This document shows, one piece after another, positions 28,672-41,275 of a stretch of DNA of 64,000 bases. The stretch's first letter is position 1. Each line of letters starts with the position of its first letter. The notes under the pieces are model-generated. The model searched no databases. It was given only the letters and a program-made list of their open reading frames with translations, and was not told the origin of the DNA. The DNA is from Brevibacillus agri (GTDB lineage Bacteria > Bacillota > Bacilli > Brevibacillales > Brevibacillaceae): assembly GCF_004117055.1 (NCBI RefSeq), contig NZ_CP026363.1, positions 974,001 to 1,038,000 on the forward strand. Direction: 5' to 3'. The translations under genes were made by a program, and so were the position numbers.

Positions 28672-29408
28672 CACCTGCGATACTTTGGCTGACGGGCTGG
28701 GGGATGCCGGATTCGTGCTGGGAGCAAGTCCGTCGACAGCTTCCTTGTGCGTTGCACCTGGCACCGGACTTTTCGCGCGTGTCCCGTCCGGAAGAGTTTT
28801 ACGAGGCAGTAGAACAGACAGCTCGCTCTGTCGCCGGAAAAGAGCTGGTTGTCGTCGGATGGTCCATGGGCGGGCTGCTGGCGCTCAGGCTGGCTGCTTC
28901 GCGGCCCGTAGCAGGACTGGTTCTCGTCGGTGCGACAATGCGCTTTGTCCGCGAGTCGGCAGAGCGTGACCGTGGCTGGGGCGCAGCCGTGCTGCAACGG
29001 ATGAAACGCCTTTTGCCAAAAGACCGCGAGCGGATCATGGCCCAGTTCGCGGAGCAGATGCTGACGGCAAAAGAACGCGGGCAAAACCGGGTGGATACGG
29101 GAACAGCCGGGGCGCAGTGGAGCCAGCAAGCGCTGCTCGCGGGTCTCGACTACCTGGCAAGCGAGGACTGTCGGCATAAAGCGGCGTCACTCTTCTGTCC
29201 TGCCGTCGTCATTCACGGAACAGACGACCTCATCTGTCCGCTGGCAGCGGGCGAGGAGCTGGCAGGCGCGCTGCCGGCTGCTGAGTTTGTGCGGCTGCAA
29301 GACTGCGGCCACGCGCCCCACATTTTTTACCCGGACGTGGTCGGGACAGCGGTAACGAGGATGGTGAAGCAGATTGCACAGAAACACGGTCAAGCATCGG
29401 TTCAGTAA
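28668..29408 (+). CDS. bioH: Pimeloyl-ACP methyl ester esterase, BioH-like
   Basis: The 246-residue alpha/beta hydrolase should free pimeloyl-ACP from its methyl ester at the end of the BioC-BioH route. The nucleophile elbow is GWSMGG, the acid lies in HGTDDLICP, and the histidine in DCGHAPHI. BioH function is inferred from the place between bioF and bioC, since the hydrolase family is broad. GTG overlaps the bioF stop by four bases. Confidence 0.85.
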   Translation: MTPAILWLTGWGMPDSCWEQVRRQLPCALHLAPDFSRVSRPEEFYEAVEQTARSVAGKELVVVGWSMGGLLALRLAASRPVAGLVLVGATMRFVRESAERDRGWGAAVLQRMKRLLPKDRERIMAQFAEQMLTAKERGQNRVDTGTAGAQWSQQALLAGLDYLASEDCRHKAASLFCPAVVIHGTDDLICPLAAGEELAGALPAAEFVRLQDCGHAPHIFYPDVVGTAVTRMVKQIAQKHGQASVQ

Positions 29409-30198
29409 CAAGGCAGCCTCCTATGAGCAGTACGCCATCGTGCAAAAGGAGATGGCGAATCGACTGAGCGCAATGGTTCAGACGGCTATTCCCCGGGACG
29501 CGGTCGCCAGCATCCTCGAGGTCGGCTGCGGCACAGGGGGGCTGACCCGTCTGATTCGGAGCCAGTACCCCCATGCCGATTACGAGGCGATTGACCTCGC
29601 AGCAGGGATGATCGCGCAGGCACAGGCCAGTCTTGCCCGTCTCGGCCTGACAGGAAGCTTTTACCAGGCCGATGCTGAGGAATGGGTCTGGACGCAGCCG
29701 GCGGCGTGCAAAGACTTGATTGTATCAGGAGCCTGCTTCCAGTGGTTTTTTCGTCCCGAGCAGACCATCCGTGGCTTGTGCCGCTTGCTTGCGCCAAACG
29801 CTCCGCTCTATTTTTCCACCTTCGGGCCGGACACCTTTTGCGAACTGCACGATTCGTTTGCCCATGCCCACGCCAGTCTGGGCGAAAAAGGGGTACGGCA
29901 CGGTCTGTCGTTTCTATCGGCGGAGCAGTGGCTGTCCATGCTGGAGGCGGCGGGAATGAGTTCCCTGCGGGCAACGACGCAAAAGGTGGTGCTGGCCTAT
30001 CCGGGCGTTTCGGACTTTTTGCACGCGGTCAAGGCAGTAGGCGCCAATGCGAGTGAGGACAAGAGTGCGGGACTGGGCCGAAGGAGGCTGCTGCTGGCGA
30101 TGATGGACTATTACGAGAGGACGTACGGCGGAGAGCATGGCGTGCGGGTTACCTACGATCTGCTCTACATCAGCGGGGTTCGCCAGCCGCGTCCGTAA
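29374..30198 (+). CDS. bioC: Malonyl-ACP O-methyltransferase
   Basis: The 274-residue enzyme methylates malonyl-ACP so that fatty acid synthesis can build the pimelate chain. KHRFSNKAASYEQYAIVQKE is the conserved opening and ILEVGCGTGGLTR the SAM motif. The TTG at 29374 overlaps bioH by 35 bases. It is the last gene of the operon. Confidence 0.92.
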   Translation: MHRNTVKHRFSNKAASYEQYAIVQKEMANRLSAMVQTAIPRDAVASILEVGCGTGGLTRLIRSQYPHADYEAIDLAAGMIAQAQASLARLGLTGSFYQADAEEWVWTQPAACKDLIVSGACFQWFFRPEQTIRGLCRLLAPNAPLYFSTFGPDTFCELHDSFAHAHASLGEKGVRHGLSFLSAEQWLSMLEAAGMSSLRATTQKVVLAYPGVSDFLHAVKAVGANASEDKSAGLGRRRLLLAMMDYYERTYGGEHGVRVTYDLLYISGVRQPRP

Positions 30199-30268
30199 GC
30201 GGGCCGCATCGGCACTGCCAAGGCAGTCCAATCGCCACCAAACGGGTAGCCGCCCAGATTGCCAAAGC

Positions 30269-30297
30269 GTGATCGTGCGCTTGAGTAGCACGATCAC
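30269..30297. repeat. Perfect inverted repeat downstream of bioC
   Basis: GTGATCGTGC (30269-30278) and GCACGATCAC (30288-30297) are a 10-bp perfect stem with a 9-base loop. There is no T tract directly after it. A weaker T-flanked hairpin follows at about 30319-30371. One of these probably ends the bio transcript. No gene is seen in 30199-30463. Confidence 0.6.
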
Positions 30298-30463
30298 GAG
30301 CACGCCCGTACGCGTATAGAAAAAACGTCTTCCGCTTTTTGCAGCGTTTCCGGAGGCGAGATGCTTTTTCTAACGTGAAAACGATTTCTTAGCAGGAATC
30401 CGTACAAAAATATGGAATTTTAAGAAGGTTGGCTATCCTGTTCATTCGAGGAGTGTATGGAAG

Positions 30464-31654
30464 ATGGGTCAAAAGGAAATCGTTATCGCAAGCGCAGTGC
30501 GCACGGCTATCGGCAGCTTTCAGGGCACGCTTGCTGGAATCAGCGCGACAAAGCTGGGCGGAATCGTCCTCGAAGCAGCTTTGGAGCGCGCAGGTGTGTC
30601 CAAGGATGCAGTCGATGAAGTGATTATGGGGAACGTGCTGTCCGCAGGTCTGGGACAAAACCCTGCTCGTCAGGCTGCCATTCAAGCAGGCTTGGCGCAC
30701 GAGGTGCCATCCTTGACGATTAACAAAGTATGCGGCTCAGGACTGAAAGCCGTTCATTTGGCTGTGCAGGCGATTTTGAGTGAAGACGCCGAGGTCGTGC
30801 TGGCAGGAGGCATGGAAAACATGAGTCAGGCCCCTTACTTGCTGGAGGGAGCGCGCTCCGGGTACCGCATGGGTGACCAGAAGGTGGTCGACACGATGAT
30901 CCGCGATGGTCTTTGGTGCGCATTCAACGACTACCACATGGGAATCACGGCTGAAAATCTGTGCGCCAAATACGAGATCGGACGGGAAGAACAGGACGAG
31001 TTTGCGGCGTGGAGCCAGCAAAAAGCCCAGAAGGCTCTGGAAAGCGGCCGTTTTCAGGACGAGATCGTGACCGTTCCGATTCCGCAGCGCAAAGGCGATC
31101 CGGTTCTGTTTTCCGTCGACGAGTTTCCGCGTGCCGGCGTGACAGCAGAGATGCTCGCCAAGCTGAAGCCAGCCTTTAAAAAGGACGGAACCGTGACAGC
31201 GGGCAACGCATCCGGCATTAATGACGGCGCGGCGGCCCTGTTGATTATGACCAGGGAAAAAGCGGAAGAACTGGGCGTCAAGCCGCTCGCGCGCATCGTG
31301 GCCAACGCCAGCGCAGGGGTCGATCCGAGCATCATGGGCTACGGGCCTGTTCCCGCGACCAAGCGCGTTTTGGAGAAGGCAGGACTGTCATTGTCCGACA
31401 TGGATCTGATCGAAGCGAACGAAGCTTTTGCCGTCCAGTCGCTGTCTGTGGGCAAAGCGCTCGGCATCGACCGCGAAAAGCTGAACGTTAACGGGGGAGC
31501 GATCGCGCTAGGTCATCCAATTGGCGCAAGCGGGGCGAGAATTTTAGTGACACTTGTTCACGAATTGCAAAAGCGCGAAGGGGCAAAATATGGTTTAGCA
31601 ACCTTGTGTATCGGCGGCGGACAAGGGGTTTCGACGATTGTTGAAAAAATGTAG
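30464..31654 (+). CDS. thlA: Acetyl-CoA C-acetyltransferase (thiolase)
   Basis: The 396-residue thiolase condenses two acetyl-CoA to acetoacetyl-CoA or does the reverse. The nucleophile cysteine is in [10 protein letters not shown]; the histidine is in [16 protein letters not shown] and the second cysteine in CIGGGQG. No beta-oxidation partner gene is adjacent, so a biosynthetic or ketone-body role is as likely as fatty acid breakdown. The ATG at 30464 follows GAGGAG by ten bases. It is a stand-alone gene between the bio and atp operons. Confidence 0.93.
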   Translation: MGQKEIVIASAVRTAIGSFQGTLAGISATKLGGIVLEAALERAGVSKDAVDEVIMGNVLSAGLGQNPARQAAIQAGLAHEVPSLTINKVCGSGLKAVHLAVQAILSEDAEVVLAGGMENMSQAPYLLEGARSGYRMGDQKVVDTMIRDGLWCAFNDYHMGITAENLCAKYEIGREEQDEFAAWSQQKAQKALESGRFQDEIVTVPIPQRKGDPVLFSVDEFPRAGVTAEMLAKLKPAFKKDGTVTAGNASGINDGAAALLIMTREKAEELGVKPLARIVANASAGVDPSIMGYGPVPATKRVLEKAGLSLSDMDLIEANEAFAVQSLSVGKALGIDREKLNVNGGAIALGHPIGASGARILVTLVHELQKREGAKYGLATLCIGGGQGVSTIVEKM

Positions 31655-31696
31655 ATTTTCAATTGTGAACGCTTTGTGTACAGAACAAGACGAACG

Positions 31697-31726
31697 TTGA
31701 CAAAGGGAATAATTCTTCGTTAATAT
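31697..31726 (+). promoter_or_regulatory. Sigma-A promoter of the atp operon
   Basis: TTGACA (31697-31702, perfect) and TAATAT (31721-31726) are separated by 18 bases, about 65 bases before the first atp gene. Confidence 0.75.
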
Positions 31727-31791
31727 GGATGAGGGCAAAGGGGCACTTGACACCAGCCCTCTCCTTATGCATGAAAGGAGAATGTTGTTCC

Positions 31792-32001
31792 GTGTCGAAA
31801 ATTGATAATCCTTGGCGAGCCATCACGTTGGTCACTCTGATTGGTGTCGATATGGCCGTTTGCGTGGTTGCGGGAGTCTTTCTGGGAAAATACCTGGATG
31901 GCCTTTTCGCTACCAATCCGTTGTTTTTGATGGTTGGACTGCTCGCGGGATTAGGAATAGGCGTGTACAGCGTCTACCGCATCATTCGCGGTTACCTCTA
32001 G
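31792..32001 (+). CDS. atpZ: AtpZ/AtpI-like small membrane protein
   Basis: The protein (69 residues from GTG 31792) has two hydrophobic helices and the AtpZ-type ending VYSVYRIIRGYL. Proteins of this family precede atpI in many operons and have been linked to Mg2+/Ca2+ uptake and c-ring assembly. GTG follows AAAGGAGAA. An upstream frame from 31729 has no ribosome site. Confidence 0.82.
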   Translation: MSKIDNPWRAITLVTLIGVDMAVCVVAGVFLGKYLDGLFATNPLFLMVGLLAGLGIGVYSVYRIIRGYL

Positions 32002-32012
32002 GGAGATGGGAC

Positions 32013-32381
32013 ATGCAAACGTTTTCTTCGGCAATGCGATACACGTTTCGCTATGCCTTTTTCTGTATGGCAATCGCCGCGATACTCTGGGCGCTGTTGC
32101 CATCCTATCGTTTCTTTTTGCAAAGCCTCCTGCTCGGGATGGCTGGCAGTCTAGTGAATGGCACGGTCCTCTTCAGCAAAACTTGGCGAATTGGCCAGAT
32201 GGCTGTTGATCCAGGCGTGCGGCCCAAAGGGACAGGTATGCTGCAACGATTGGTCGTGGCAGGCTTTGCTGTCTTTTTAACTATGCGCTTCCCTCATTTG
32301 TTCGGACTGGCCGGAGTGTTGATCGGCTTGTTCCTCTTTCAGATTCTCAGCTTCCTTTTTGTGTATCGCTCCTTTAAATAG
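32013..32381 (+). CDS. atpI: ATP synthase protein I
   Basis: The 122-residue protein has four predicted membrane helices, as in AtpI, a chaperone for assembly of the c-ring. Its sequence is weakly conserved, so the call depends on length, hydrophobic pattern and place before atpB. It starts at ATG after GGGAGATGGG. Confidence 0.85.
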   Translation: MQTFSSAMRYTFRYAFFCMAIAAILWALLPSYRFFLQSLLLGMAGSLVNGTVLFSKTWRIGQMAVDPGVRPKGTGMLQRLVVAGFAVFLTMRFPHLFGLAGVLIGLFLFQILSFLFVYRSFK

Positions 32382-32448
32382 ATAGTAGAATTCTTTTTAC
32401 ACATGCACGCTAAGCAATATACTCGCGCGGAAGAAAGGGGTGAAATAC

Positions 32449-33264
32449 ATGCATTATTCTCTGCGATTTGAATGGTTGGGCATGGTATTTGACATCTCCA
32501 CTATTCTCATGATTTTGGTAACCTCTCTGGTGGTGCTTTTGCTCTGTATCGGGATGACTCGCAACCTGACCTCCGCTACTCCAAGCGGCGCGCAAAACGT
32601 GATGGAATGGATTGTAGACTTCGTAACCGGTATTACAAAAAGCTATATCTCACCGAAAAAGGCTGCGGGTTTTGTCTCGCTGGCGCTGACTTTGTTCCTC
32701 TACATCTTCCTGGGAAACCAACTGGGTCTCGTATTTAACGTAAATACAGCTCACCACAACAGTCCTGACCATCAAGTAAGCGAAAAGGTTAAAGACATGT
32801 TGACGGCTTCTACGAGCGAAGAGGCGAAGCAGCAAAAGTTGGCTAAGCTTGAGGAAGAGCTGAACTCAACCGATCCGCATTCACACGGTGTTGTCATCGG
32901 CTGGTGGAAATCGCCAACCGCAACTCCGAGCGTAACTTTCGCTCTCGCGTTCATCGTGTTGCTGTACGCTCACTACTTGGGCATCAAGAAGAGCTTCGGT
33001 GGATGGTTGAAACATACATTCCTGAATCCGATTCACATTCTGGAGGAGTTCATCATCAAGCCGCTGACGCTGCCTTTGCGTCTATTCGGTAACATCTTTG
33101 CGGGTGAGGTTTTGATCGCCTTCCTCTTGGGTGTAGGGATCTTCGGAAGCATTCCGCTGTTCCTGTGGCTGGGCTACTCCGTGTTTGTCGGCTCCGTACA
33201 GGCATTCATTTTCACTACGCTGGCGATGGTTTACCTGTCTCAGCAAGTGAATGAAGATCACTAA
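32449..33264 (+). CDS. atpB: F0F1 ATP synthase subunit a
   Basis: The protein (271 residues from ATG 32449) forms the proton half-channels next to the c-ring. The essential arginine is in PLRLFGNIFAGEVL, and the last helix ends with SVQAFIFTTLAMVYLSQ. A hydrophilic insert of about 55 residues, rich in K, E and H, separates the early helices. ATG 32449 is eight bases from AAAGGGG; GTG 32440 overlaps that site. Confidence 0.95.
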   Translation: MHYSLRFEWLGMVFDISTILMILVTSLVVLLLCIGMTRNLTSATPSGAQNVMEWIVDFVTGITKSYISPKKAAGFVSLALTLFLYIFLGNQLGLVFNVNTAHHNSPDHQVSEKVKDMLTASTSEEAKQQKLAKLEEELNSTDPHSHGVVIGWWKSPTATPSVTFALAFIVLLYAHYLGIKKSFGGWLKHTFLNPIHILEEFIIKPLTLPLRLFGNIFAGEVLIAFLLGVGIFGSIPLFLWLGYSVFVGSVQAFIFTTLAMVYLSQQVNEDH

Positions 33265-33318
33265 TCAGCATTTCCCCGATTTTATATTCGCTTTTCACAA
33301 CACTAAGGAGGTTTTTAA

Positions 33319-33543
<225 letters not shown>

Positions 33544-33730
33544 TCAGCGAGCAATTGGTAACAATAGGCGGGCGCTTGATACCCGCCTCTATTTTTGAGC
33601 GAGTGGAGGCCTATGCTTTCATTCGACAAGAAGTTTGAAGCTTCGCCGCAAACGTGAAGCCAGTTTTTTGGCAAAGAGCGGTTCATACCGTGATGATACA
33701 TCTTTCTTTTCGCAGGAAGGAGTGAAACGA

Positions 33731-34234
33731 ATGCTCGACTTTGGAGCGGTGTCCCTGGAGTGGGGAACGCTTTTAACCCAAGCAATTGTGTTCTTGTTGT
33801 TGCTCTTGCTGGTTCGTAAACTTGCCATGGGCCCGATCGTTGGCATCATGGAAAAACGTCGTCAGCATATCGAAAATCAAATTTCATCGGCTGAGCGCAA
33901 CCGTGCGGAGGCAGAGGCTCTCTTGGCAGAGCAACGCCGCGTACTGGACGAAGCTCGCGCTGAATCCAAAGCCATCATCGACCGCGCTACCAAGCAAGCG
34001 TCTGATGAAGCAAGCAAAATCGTGGCAGAAGCTCAAGCTGCATCCGAGCGTATGAAAGCGGACGCAAGCGCTGAGCTGGCACGTGAAGTAGAAAAAGCAA
34101 AACTCGAACTGCGCGAGCAAATGACAGGTCTTTCCGTTCTCTTGGCTTCCAAGATTATCGAAAAAGAACTGGACGAAGCAGCGCAAAAGTCTACTGTTGA
34201 CAAATTCCTCGCTCAAGTAGGAGATCGCCTATGA
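33731..34234 (+). CDS. atpF: F0F1 ATP synthase subunit b
   Basis: The protein (167 residues) has one N-terminal membrane helix (about 15-32) and a long charged coiled-coil stalk. ATG 33731 follows AAGGAG at proper distance; the open frame extends back to 33635 without a ribosome site. Its stop overlaps the atpH ATG (ATGA). Confidence 0.95.
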   Translation: MLDFGAVSLEWGTLLTQAIVFLLLLLLVRKLAMGPIVGIMEKRRQHIENQISSAERNRAEAEALLAEQRRVLDEARAESKAIIDRATKQASDEASKIVAEAQAASERMKADASAELAREVEKAKLELREQMTGLSVLLASKIIEKELDEAAQKSTVDKFLAQVGDRL

Positions 34235-34758
34235 GTAGCGCAGTAGGAAAACGTTATGCTCGCGCTCTCTTTGAAGTAGCGAGCGAGCGTGGCAAGATCG
34301 ATCAGGTGGAAGCTGACCTTGGTGCGATCGTGCAGGCTGTGGAGGGCAACGAAGATCTGAAAAAGATCATACAGCACCCGCACATCGCGGCAGATGCAAA
34401 GGGCAAACTGGTTGAAGAGCTGTTCAAAAGCCATGTAGGGGAAGAGAGCTTCAACTTCCTGAACGTCCTGATTGACAACGGACGGGAAGTTCAACTGTCG
34501 GACATCTACAGCTCCTTTGTACAATTGGCAAACGAAGCGCGTGGCTATGCAGATGCTGTCGTCACAAGCGCAAAGCCGCTTTCTGAACAAGAACAGGCGG
34601 AGCTCGCTGACAAGTTCGGACAAACGGTAAATAAAAAGCTGCGGATGACAACGGTCGTAGACCCTTCGATTCTCGGCGGCATTATTATCAAAATCGGCGA
34701 CCGTCTGTACGATGGCAGCCTGAAAACGAAGCTGGAAACCTTTGCGCAAAAAGCGTAA
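34231..34758 (+). CDS. atpH: F0F1 ATP synthase subunit delta
   Basis: The 175-residue peripheral subunit links b to the top of F1. KRYARALFEVASERG at the start and TTVVDPSILGGIIIKIGD near the end are the OSCP/delta signatures. It overlaps atpF by four bases. Confidence 0.95.
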   Translation: MSSAVGKRYARALFEVASERGKIDQVEADLGAIVQAVEGNEDLKKIIQHPHIAADAKGKLVEELFKSHVGEESFNFLNVLIDNGREVQLSDIYSSFVQLANEARGYADAVVTSAKPLSEQEQAELADKFGQTVNKKLRMTTVVDPSILGGIIIKIGDRLYDGSLKTKLETFAQKA

Positions 34759-34799
34759 AGCTCGGTCTTTTAAGAAGTTGGATGAATGGGGTGAATTAA

Positions 34800-36311
<1,512 letters not shown>

Positions 36312-36335
36312 TCGTTAACCTGATAGACATCAGAT

Positions 36336-36363
36336 GCATGCCGGGCCAATAGCCCGGGCATGC
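36336..36363 (+). other. Hairpin between atpA and atpG
   Basis: GCATGCCGGGC (36336-36346) pairs with GCCCGGGCATGC (36352-36363), leaving one bulged base. No T tract follows, so it is more likely an mRNA processing or stability element than a terminator. Confidence 0.6.
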
Positions 36364-36385
36364 GTTCTCAAGGTGGTGAAAACGA

Positions 36386-38708
<2,323 letters not shown>

Positions 38709-38735
38709 GACACCCTGGAAAGGGGAGACGAGTAA

Positions 38736-39134
38736 GTGAGTAAGATGACAGTTGAAGTCGTAACTCCTGAACGGGTTGTCTACAGCGGTCAGGCTGAAAT
38801 GGTCATTGCTCGCGGCGTTCAAGGGGATCTCGGTATTTTGCCGAACCACATGCCGCTGGTAAGCCCGCTGAAAATAGCGCCGGTTCGGATCAAGACAGAA
38901 GGCGATAACGAAGTAAAGATGGCTGTAAGCGGCGGCTTCATGGAAGTGCGCGGCGATAAAGTAACCATCCTTGCTGAAACGGCTGAATTGCCGGGAGACA
39001 TCGATGTTGAACGCGCGAAGGCAGCGAAAGCTCGTGCCGAAAAGCGTTTGGCTGAGAAATATGCCGAACTCGACGTCCAGCGCGCAGAGCGTGCGCTACA
39101 GCGTGCGATGGCACGTCTCGACGTAAAGAAGTAA
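38736..39134 (+). CDS. atpC: F0F1 ATP synthase subunit epsilon
   Basis: The 132-residue subunit has the N-terminal beta-sandwich (GDLGILPNHMPLVSPL) and a C-terminal helical hairpin rich in A, E and R that can inhibit ATP hydrolysis. GTG follows AAAGGGGAGA; an ATG three codons later is possible. Confidence 0.95.
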   Translation: MSKMTVEVVTPERVVYSGQAEMVIARGVQGDLGILPNHMPLVSPLKIAPVRIKTEGDNEVKMAVSGGFMEVRGDKVTILAETAELPGDIDVERAKAAKARAEKRLAEKYAELDVQRAERALQRAMARLDVKK

Positions 39135-39147
39135 GCGTAAGCTTGAT

Positions 39148-39179
39148 ATCCCCGCGCCCATGTGGCTGCGGGGATTTTT
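39148..39179 (+). terminator. Terminator of the atp operon
   Basis: ATCCCCGC (39148-39155) and GCGGGGAT (39168-39175) form a perfect 8-bp stem followed by T residues. Confidence 0.88.
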
Positions 39180-39189
39180 CGGTTGCACG

Positions 39190-39262
39190 GCATGTATGGT
39201 TATACATGCTTGCGGGGCATGATATTTCCAGTTGGTAATTGCCTATCGTTTCTGTGTATAAT
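39190..39262 (+). promoter_or_regulatory. Palindrome and promoter upstream of the orphan gene
   Basis: GCATGTAT (39190-39197) and ATACATGC (39202-39209) are a perfect 8-bp palindrome with a 4-base centre. TTGGTA (39232-39237) and TATAAT (39257-39262) follow with a long 19-base spacer. The palindrome could be an operator or a weak hairpin; its function is not shown. Confidence 0.5.
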
Positions 39263-39350
39263 AGACCTAATGCCCTGCCGCCGGACGTGGTTTTGTTGCG
39301 ACAGCATAAGGTGCGGCACTGGCTTTTGGAATTAAAGGAGAGTGTAACTG

Positions 39351-40091
39351 ATGCAAACCATTCGCGATATTCGCCACAATCAGGATGGCGTAGTGATTCC
39401 TAGCGGCTTTACGGCCAACGGCTGGTCGAGCGTGCTGTCTCATGAAATGAATGTCCTGTTCCAGTCCCTGTGTTTTGTCGTCACAGAGTACGAAACAAAA
39501 GCGGAGATGGAAAAAGGACTCGATGAAATCGAAGCATTGAAAGGCACGTTTTCCGAGCCTGTGAAGGAAGCTTTTAAATCAGAAGCGGACTACGAGGGCT
39601 ATGTCAACTTGCTGAACCGCTTCAAATCGTTCCTGAAACGCTCCGACTACGATTATCCGACATCCCGTGCGGAAGCGATCCAGCTTTTCGTCAAATGGGG
39701 TCTGGTCATAGACAACGAGGATGCGTGGGATATACCGATCCATCCGTTCCCAGATGCATCCCAACTGTTCAAGCTGAGCGAGGTGGAATCGCTGGCTTTG
39801 GCGCATGTGAAGCTGGAAGCGCTGGTGCACCCTATTTTCAGCCGCCTGGTCATGATGCTGCATGAACGCGAAGAAAACACGTTCAGCATCTCCAAGGCAG
39901 AAATGAAAGAAATGCTGAACACAAACGATCAAATGCTTGCTGAAGTATTGATTAAGCTGACTCCGTACATGGAAGAAGCGATTGAGAACATGCTGGAGCT
40001 GCCAGACGATGAGAAGCTGAACTTCACTATCGTATGGGAGCGCATTTACGAGGACTTCCTCGGTCAGCAGTTTTCAAGCAACGTTCAATAA
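39351..40091 (+). CDS. Conserved-looking protein of unknown function
   Basis: I do not recognise this 246-residue protein. It has no signal peptide or membrane helix, is acidic, and looks mostly helical, with long amphipathic stretches such as EMEKGLDEIEALK and NLLNRFKSFLKRS. It has its own promoter and terminator between the atp and nuo operons, so it is a single-gene unit. ATG follows AAAGGAGAG. Codon use resembles its neighbours, so there is no sign of recent transfer. Confidence 0.8.
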   Translation: MQTIRDIRHNQDGVVIPSGFTANGWSSVLSHEMNVLFQSLCFVVTEYETKAEMEKGLDEIEALKGTFSEPVKEAFKSEADYEGYVNLLNRFKSFLKRSDYDYPTSRAEAIQLFVKWGLVIDNEDAWDIPIHPFPDASQLFKLSEVESLALAHVKLEALVHPIFSRLVMMLHEREENTFSISKAEMKEMLNTNDQMLAEVLIKLTPYMEEAIENMLELPDDEKLNFTIVWERIYEDFLGQQFSSNVQ

Positions 40092-40145
40092 TCAACGGAA
40101 TAAGAGAGCCAGACGGGCATATTCGTTTGGCTATTATATGATGCT

Positions 40146-40182
40146 GGAAAAACTTAGGGAGATTTCTCTGAGTTTTTCCCTT
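40146..40182. terminator. Terminator after the orphan gene
   Basis: GGAAAAACTTAGGGAGA (40146-40162) pairs with TCTCTGAGTTTTTCC (40165-40179) with G-U pairs. The A and T tracts make it potentially bidirectional. Confidence 0.8.
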
Positions 40183-40209
40183 TATATGGCACTACAGGAA
40201 GGCTTTCGT

Positions 40210-40238
40210 TAGACACCTAATTGGCAATTTGATATAAT
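40210..40238 (+). promoter_or_regulatory. Sigma-A promoter of the nuo operon
   Basis: TAGACA (40210-40215) and TATAAT (40233-40238) are 17 bases apart. Transcription from here gives a leader of about 150 bases. Confidence 0.75.
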
Positions 40239-40244
40239 GATAAA

Positions 40245-40394
40245 GGTATTTTTTTCTAGCAGTATCGGGCTGCGACAACGTTCATACCTTCATCTGCGAT
40301 GCTGCGAGCAGTACCCCTTTGATGAAGTGATTACTTCTTCCGGAGGGCAGCGCAAGACAGATTCAAATCTTTCTTACGAGCGGAGGGAACGTGG
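40245..40394 (+). other. Long 5' leader of the nuo operon
   Basis: The leader contains CTTCATC (40288-40294) complementary to GATGAAG (40321-40327), with an inner CTGC/GCAG pair. A competing hairpin is GAAGT-GATT-ACTTC (40324-40337). The two share bases 40324-40327, so they exclude each other. No open frame or known riboswitch was recognised. Confidence 0.45.
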
Positions 40395-40766
40395 GTGAAT
40401 GAGATCTATACCAACAATTATGTTATTGTCGCGATCTTTTTGATTCTGGGTGTGTTGTTGCCCGTTGCTACGGTCAGTTTCGTTGGTCCACTACTGCGTC
40501 CAAAGAAACCGACACGGGAGAAGCAAACCACATATGAAAGCGGTAACATTCCTGTTGGTGACAGTTGGGTACGCTTCAACGTGAAGTATTACATTTTCGC
40601 CCTCATGTTTGTCATTTTTGATGTAGAAACGCTCTTTCTGTACCCGTGGGCCGTCGCTTACAAAGAGCTGGGGCTGTTCGCCCTGGTCGAGATGGTCATC
40701 TTTATATCCTTGCTGGTAGTAGGGTTGATTTACGCGTGGAGAAAGAAGGTGCTGGAATGGAACTAG
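40395..40766 (+). CDS. nuoA: Complex I subunit NuoA
   Basis: The 123-residue protein has three membrane helices and the NuoA motif [16 protein letters not shown] followed by [18 protein letters not shown] follows CGGAGGGAAC. It overlaps nuoB by ten bases. Confidence 0.95.
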   Translation: MNEIYTNNYVIVAIFLILGVLLPVATVSFVGPLLRPKKPTREKQTTYESGNIPVGDSWVRFNVKYYIFALMFVIFDVETLFLYPWAVAYKELGLFALVEMVIFISLLVVGLIYAWRKKVLEWN

Positions 40767-41275
40767 ATCTGACAAGCATTGCGCCTGAATTGCAAGAAGA
40801 ACTCGATCGCAACGTCATGTTTACGACATTGGAAACGGTAAAAGGCTGGGTCCGCAGCAACTCGCTCTGGCCGCTGACTTTTGGTCTGGCCTGTTGCGCC
40901 ATCGAAATGATGGGAACAGGTGGAGCGCGTTACGACCTGGACCGGTTCGGCGTGATCTTCCGGGCATCGCCAAGACAATCCGATGTCATGATCGTCGCTG
41001 GAACCGTCACGAAAAAAATGGCTCCGCTGCTGCGCCGTTTGTACGATCAGATGCCTGAGCCGAAATGGGTGATCGCCATGGGGTCCTGTGCGACGGCGGG
41101 AGGCCCTTACGTACGCTCGTACAGCGTGGTCAAAGGTGTCGATCAGATCGTTCCTGTCGACGTATATATTCCGGGCTGTCCGCCTAACCCAGCGGCCCTG
41201 ATTTACGGAATCAACAAGCTCCAGGAAAAAATTCGCTACGAAGCGAAGACTGGGAAGCGGGTGACCAGTCAATGA
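40757..41275 (+). CDS. nuoB: Complex I subunit NuoB
   Basis: The protein (172 residues) carries the N2 [4Fe-4S] cluster next to the quinone site. The ligands are the paired cysteines in [11 protein letters not shown] and those in GSCATAGG and [10 protein letters not shown] 40757 lies inside the end of nuoA; the frame open from 40646 is not used. Confidence 0.96.
   Translation: MELDLTSIAPELQEELDRNVMFTTLETVKGWVRSNSLWPLTFGLACCAIEMMGTGGARYDLDRFGVIFRASPRQSDVMIVAGTVTKKMAPLLRRLYDQMPEPKWVIAMGSCATAGGPYVRSYSVVKGVDQIVPVDVYIPGCPPNPAALIYGINKLQEKIRYEAKTGKRVTSQ

Noticed and set aside
36336..36363. The atpA-atpG hairpin as a transcription terminator
   Set aside because: There is no T tract and it sits inside a conserved operon, so it is listed as an mRNA hairpin instead.
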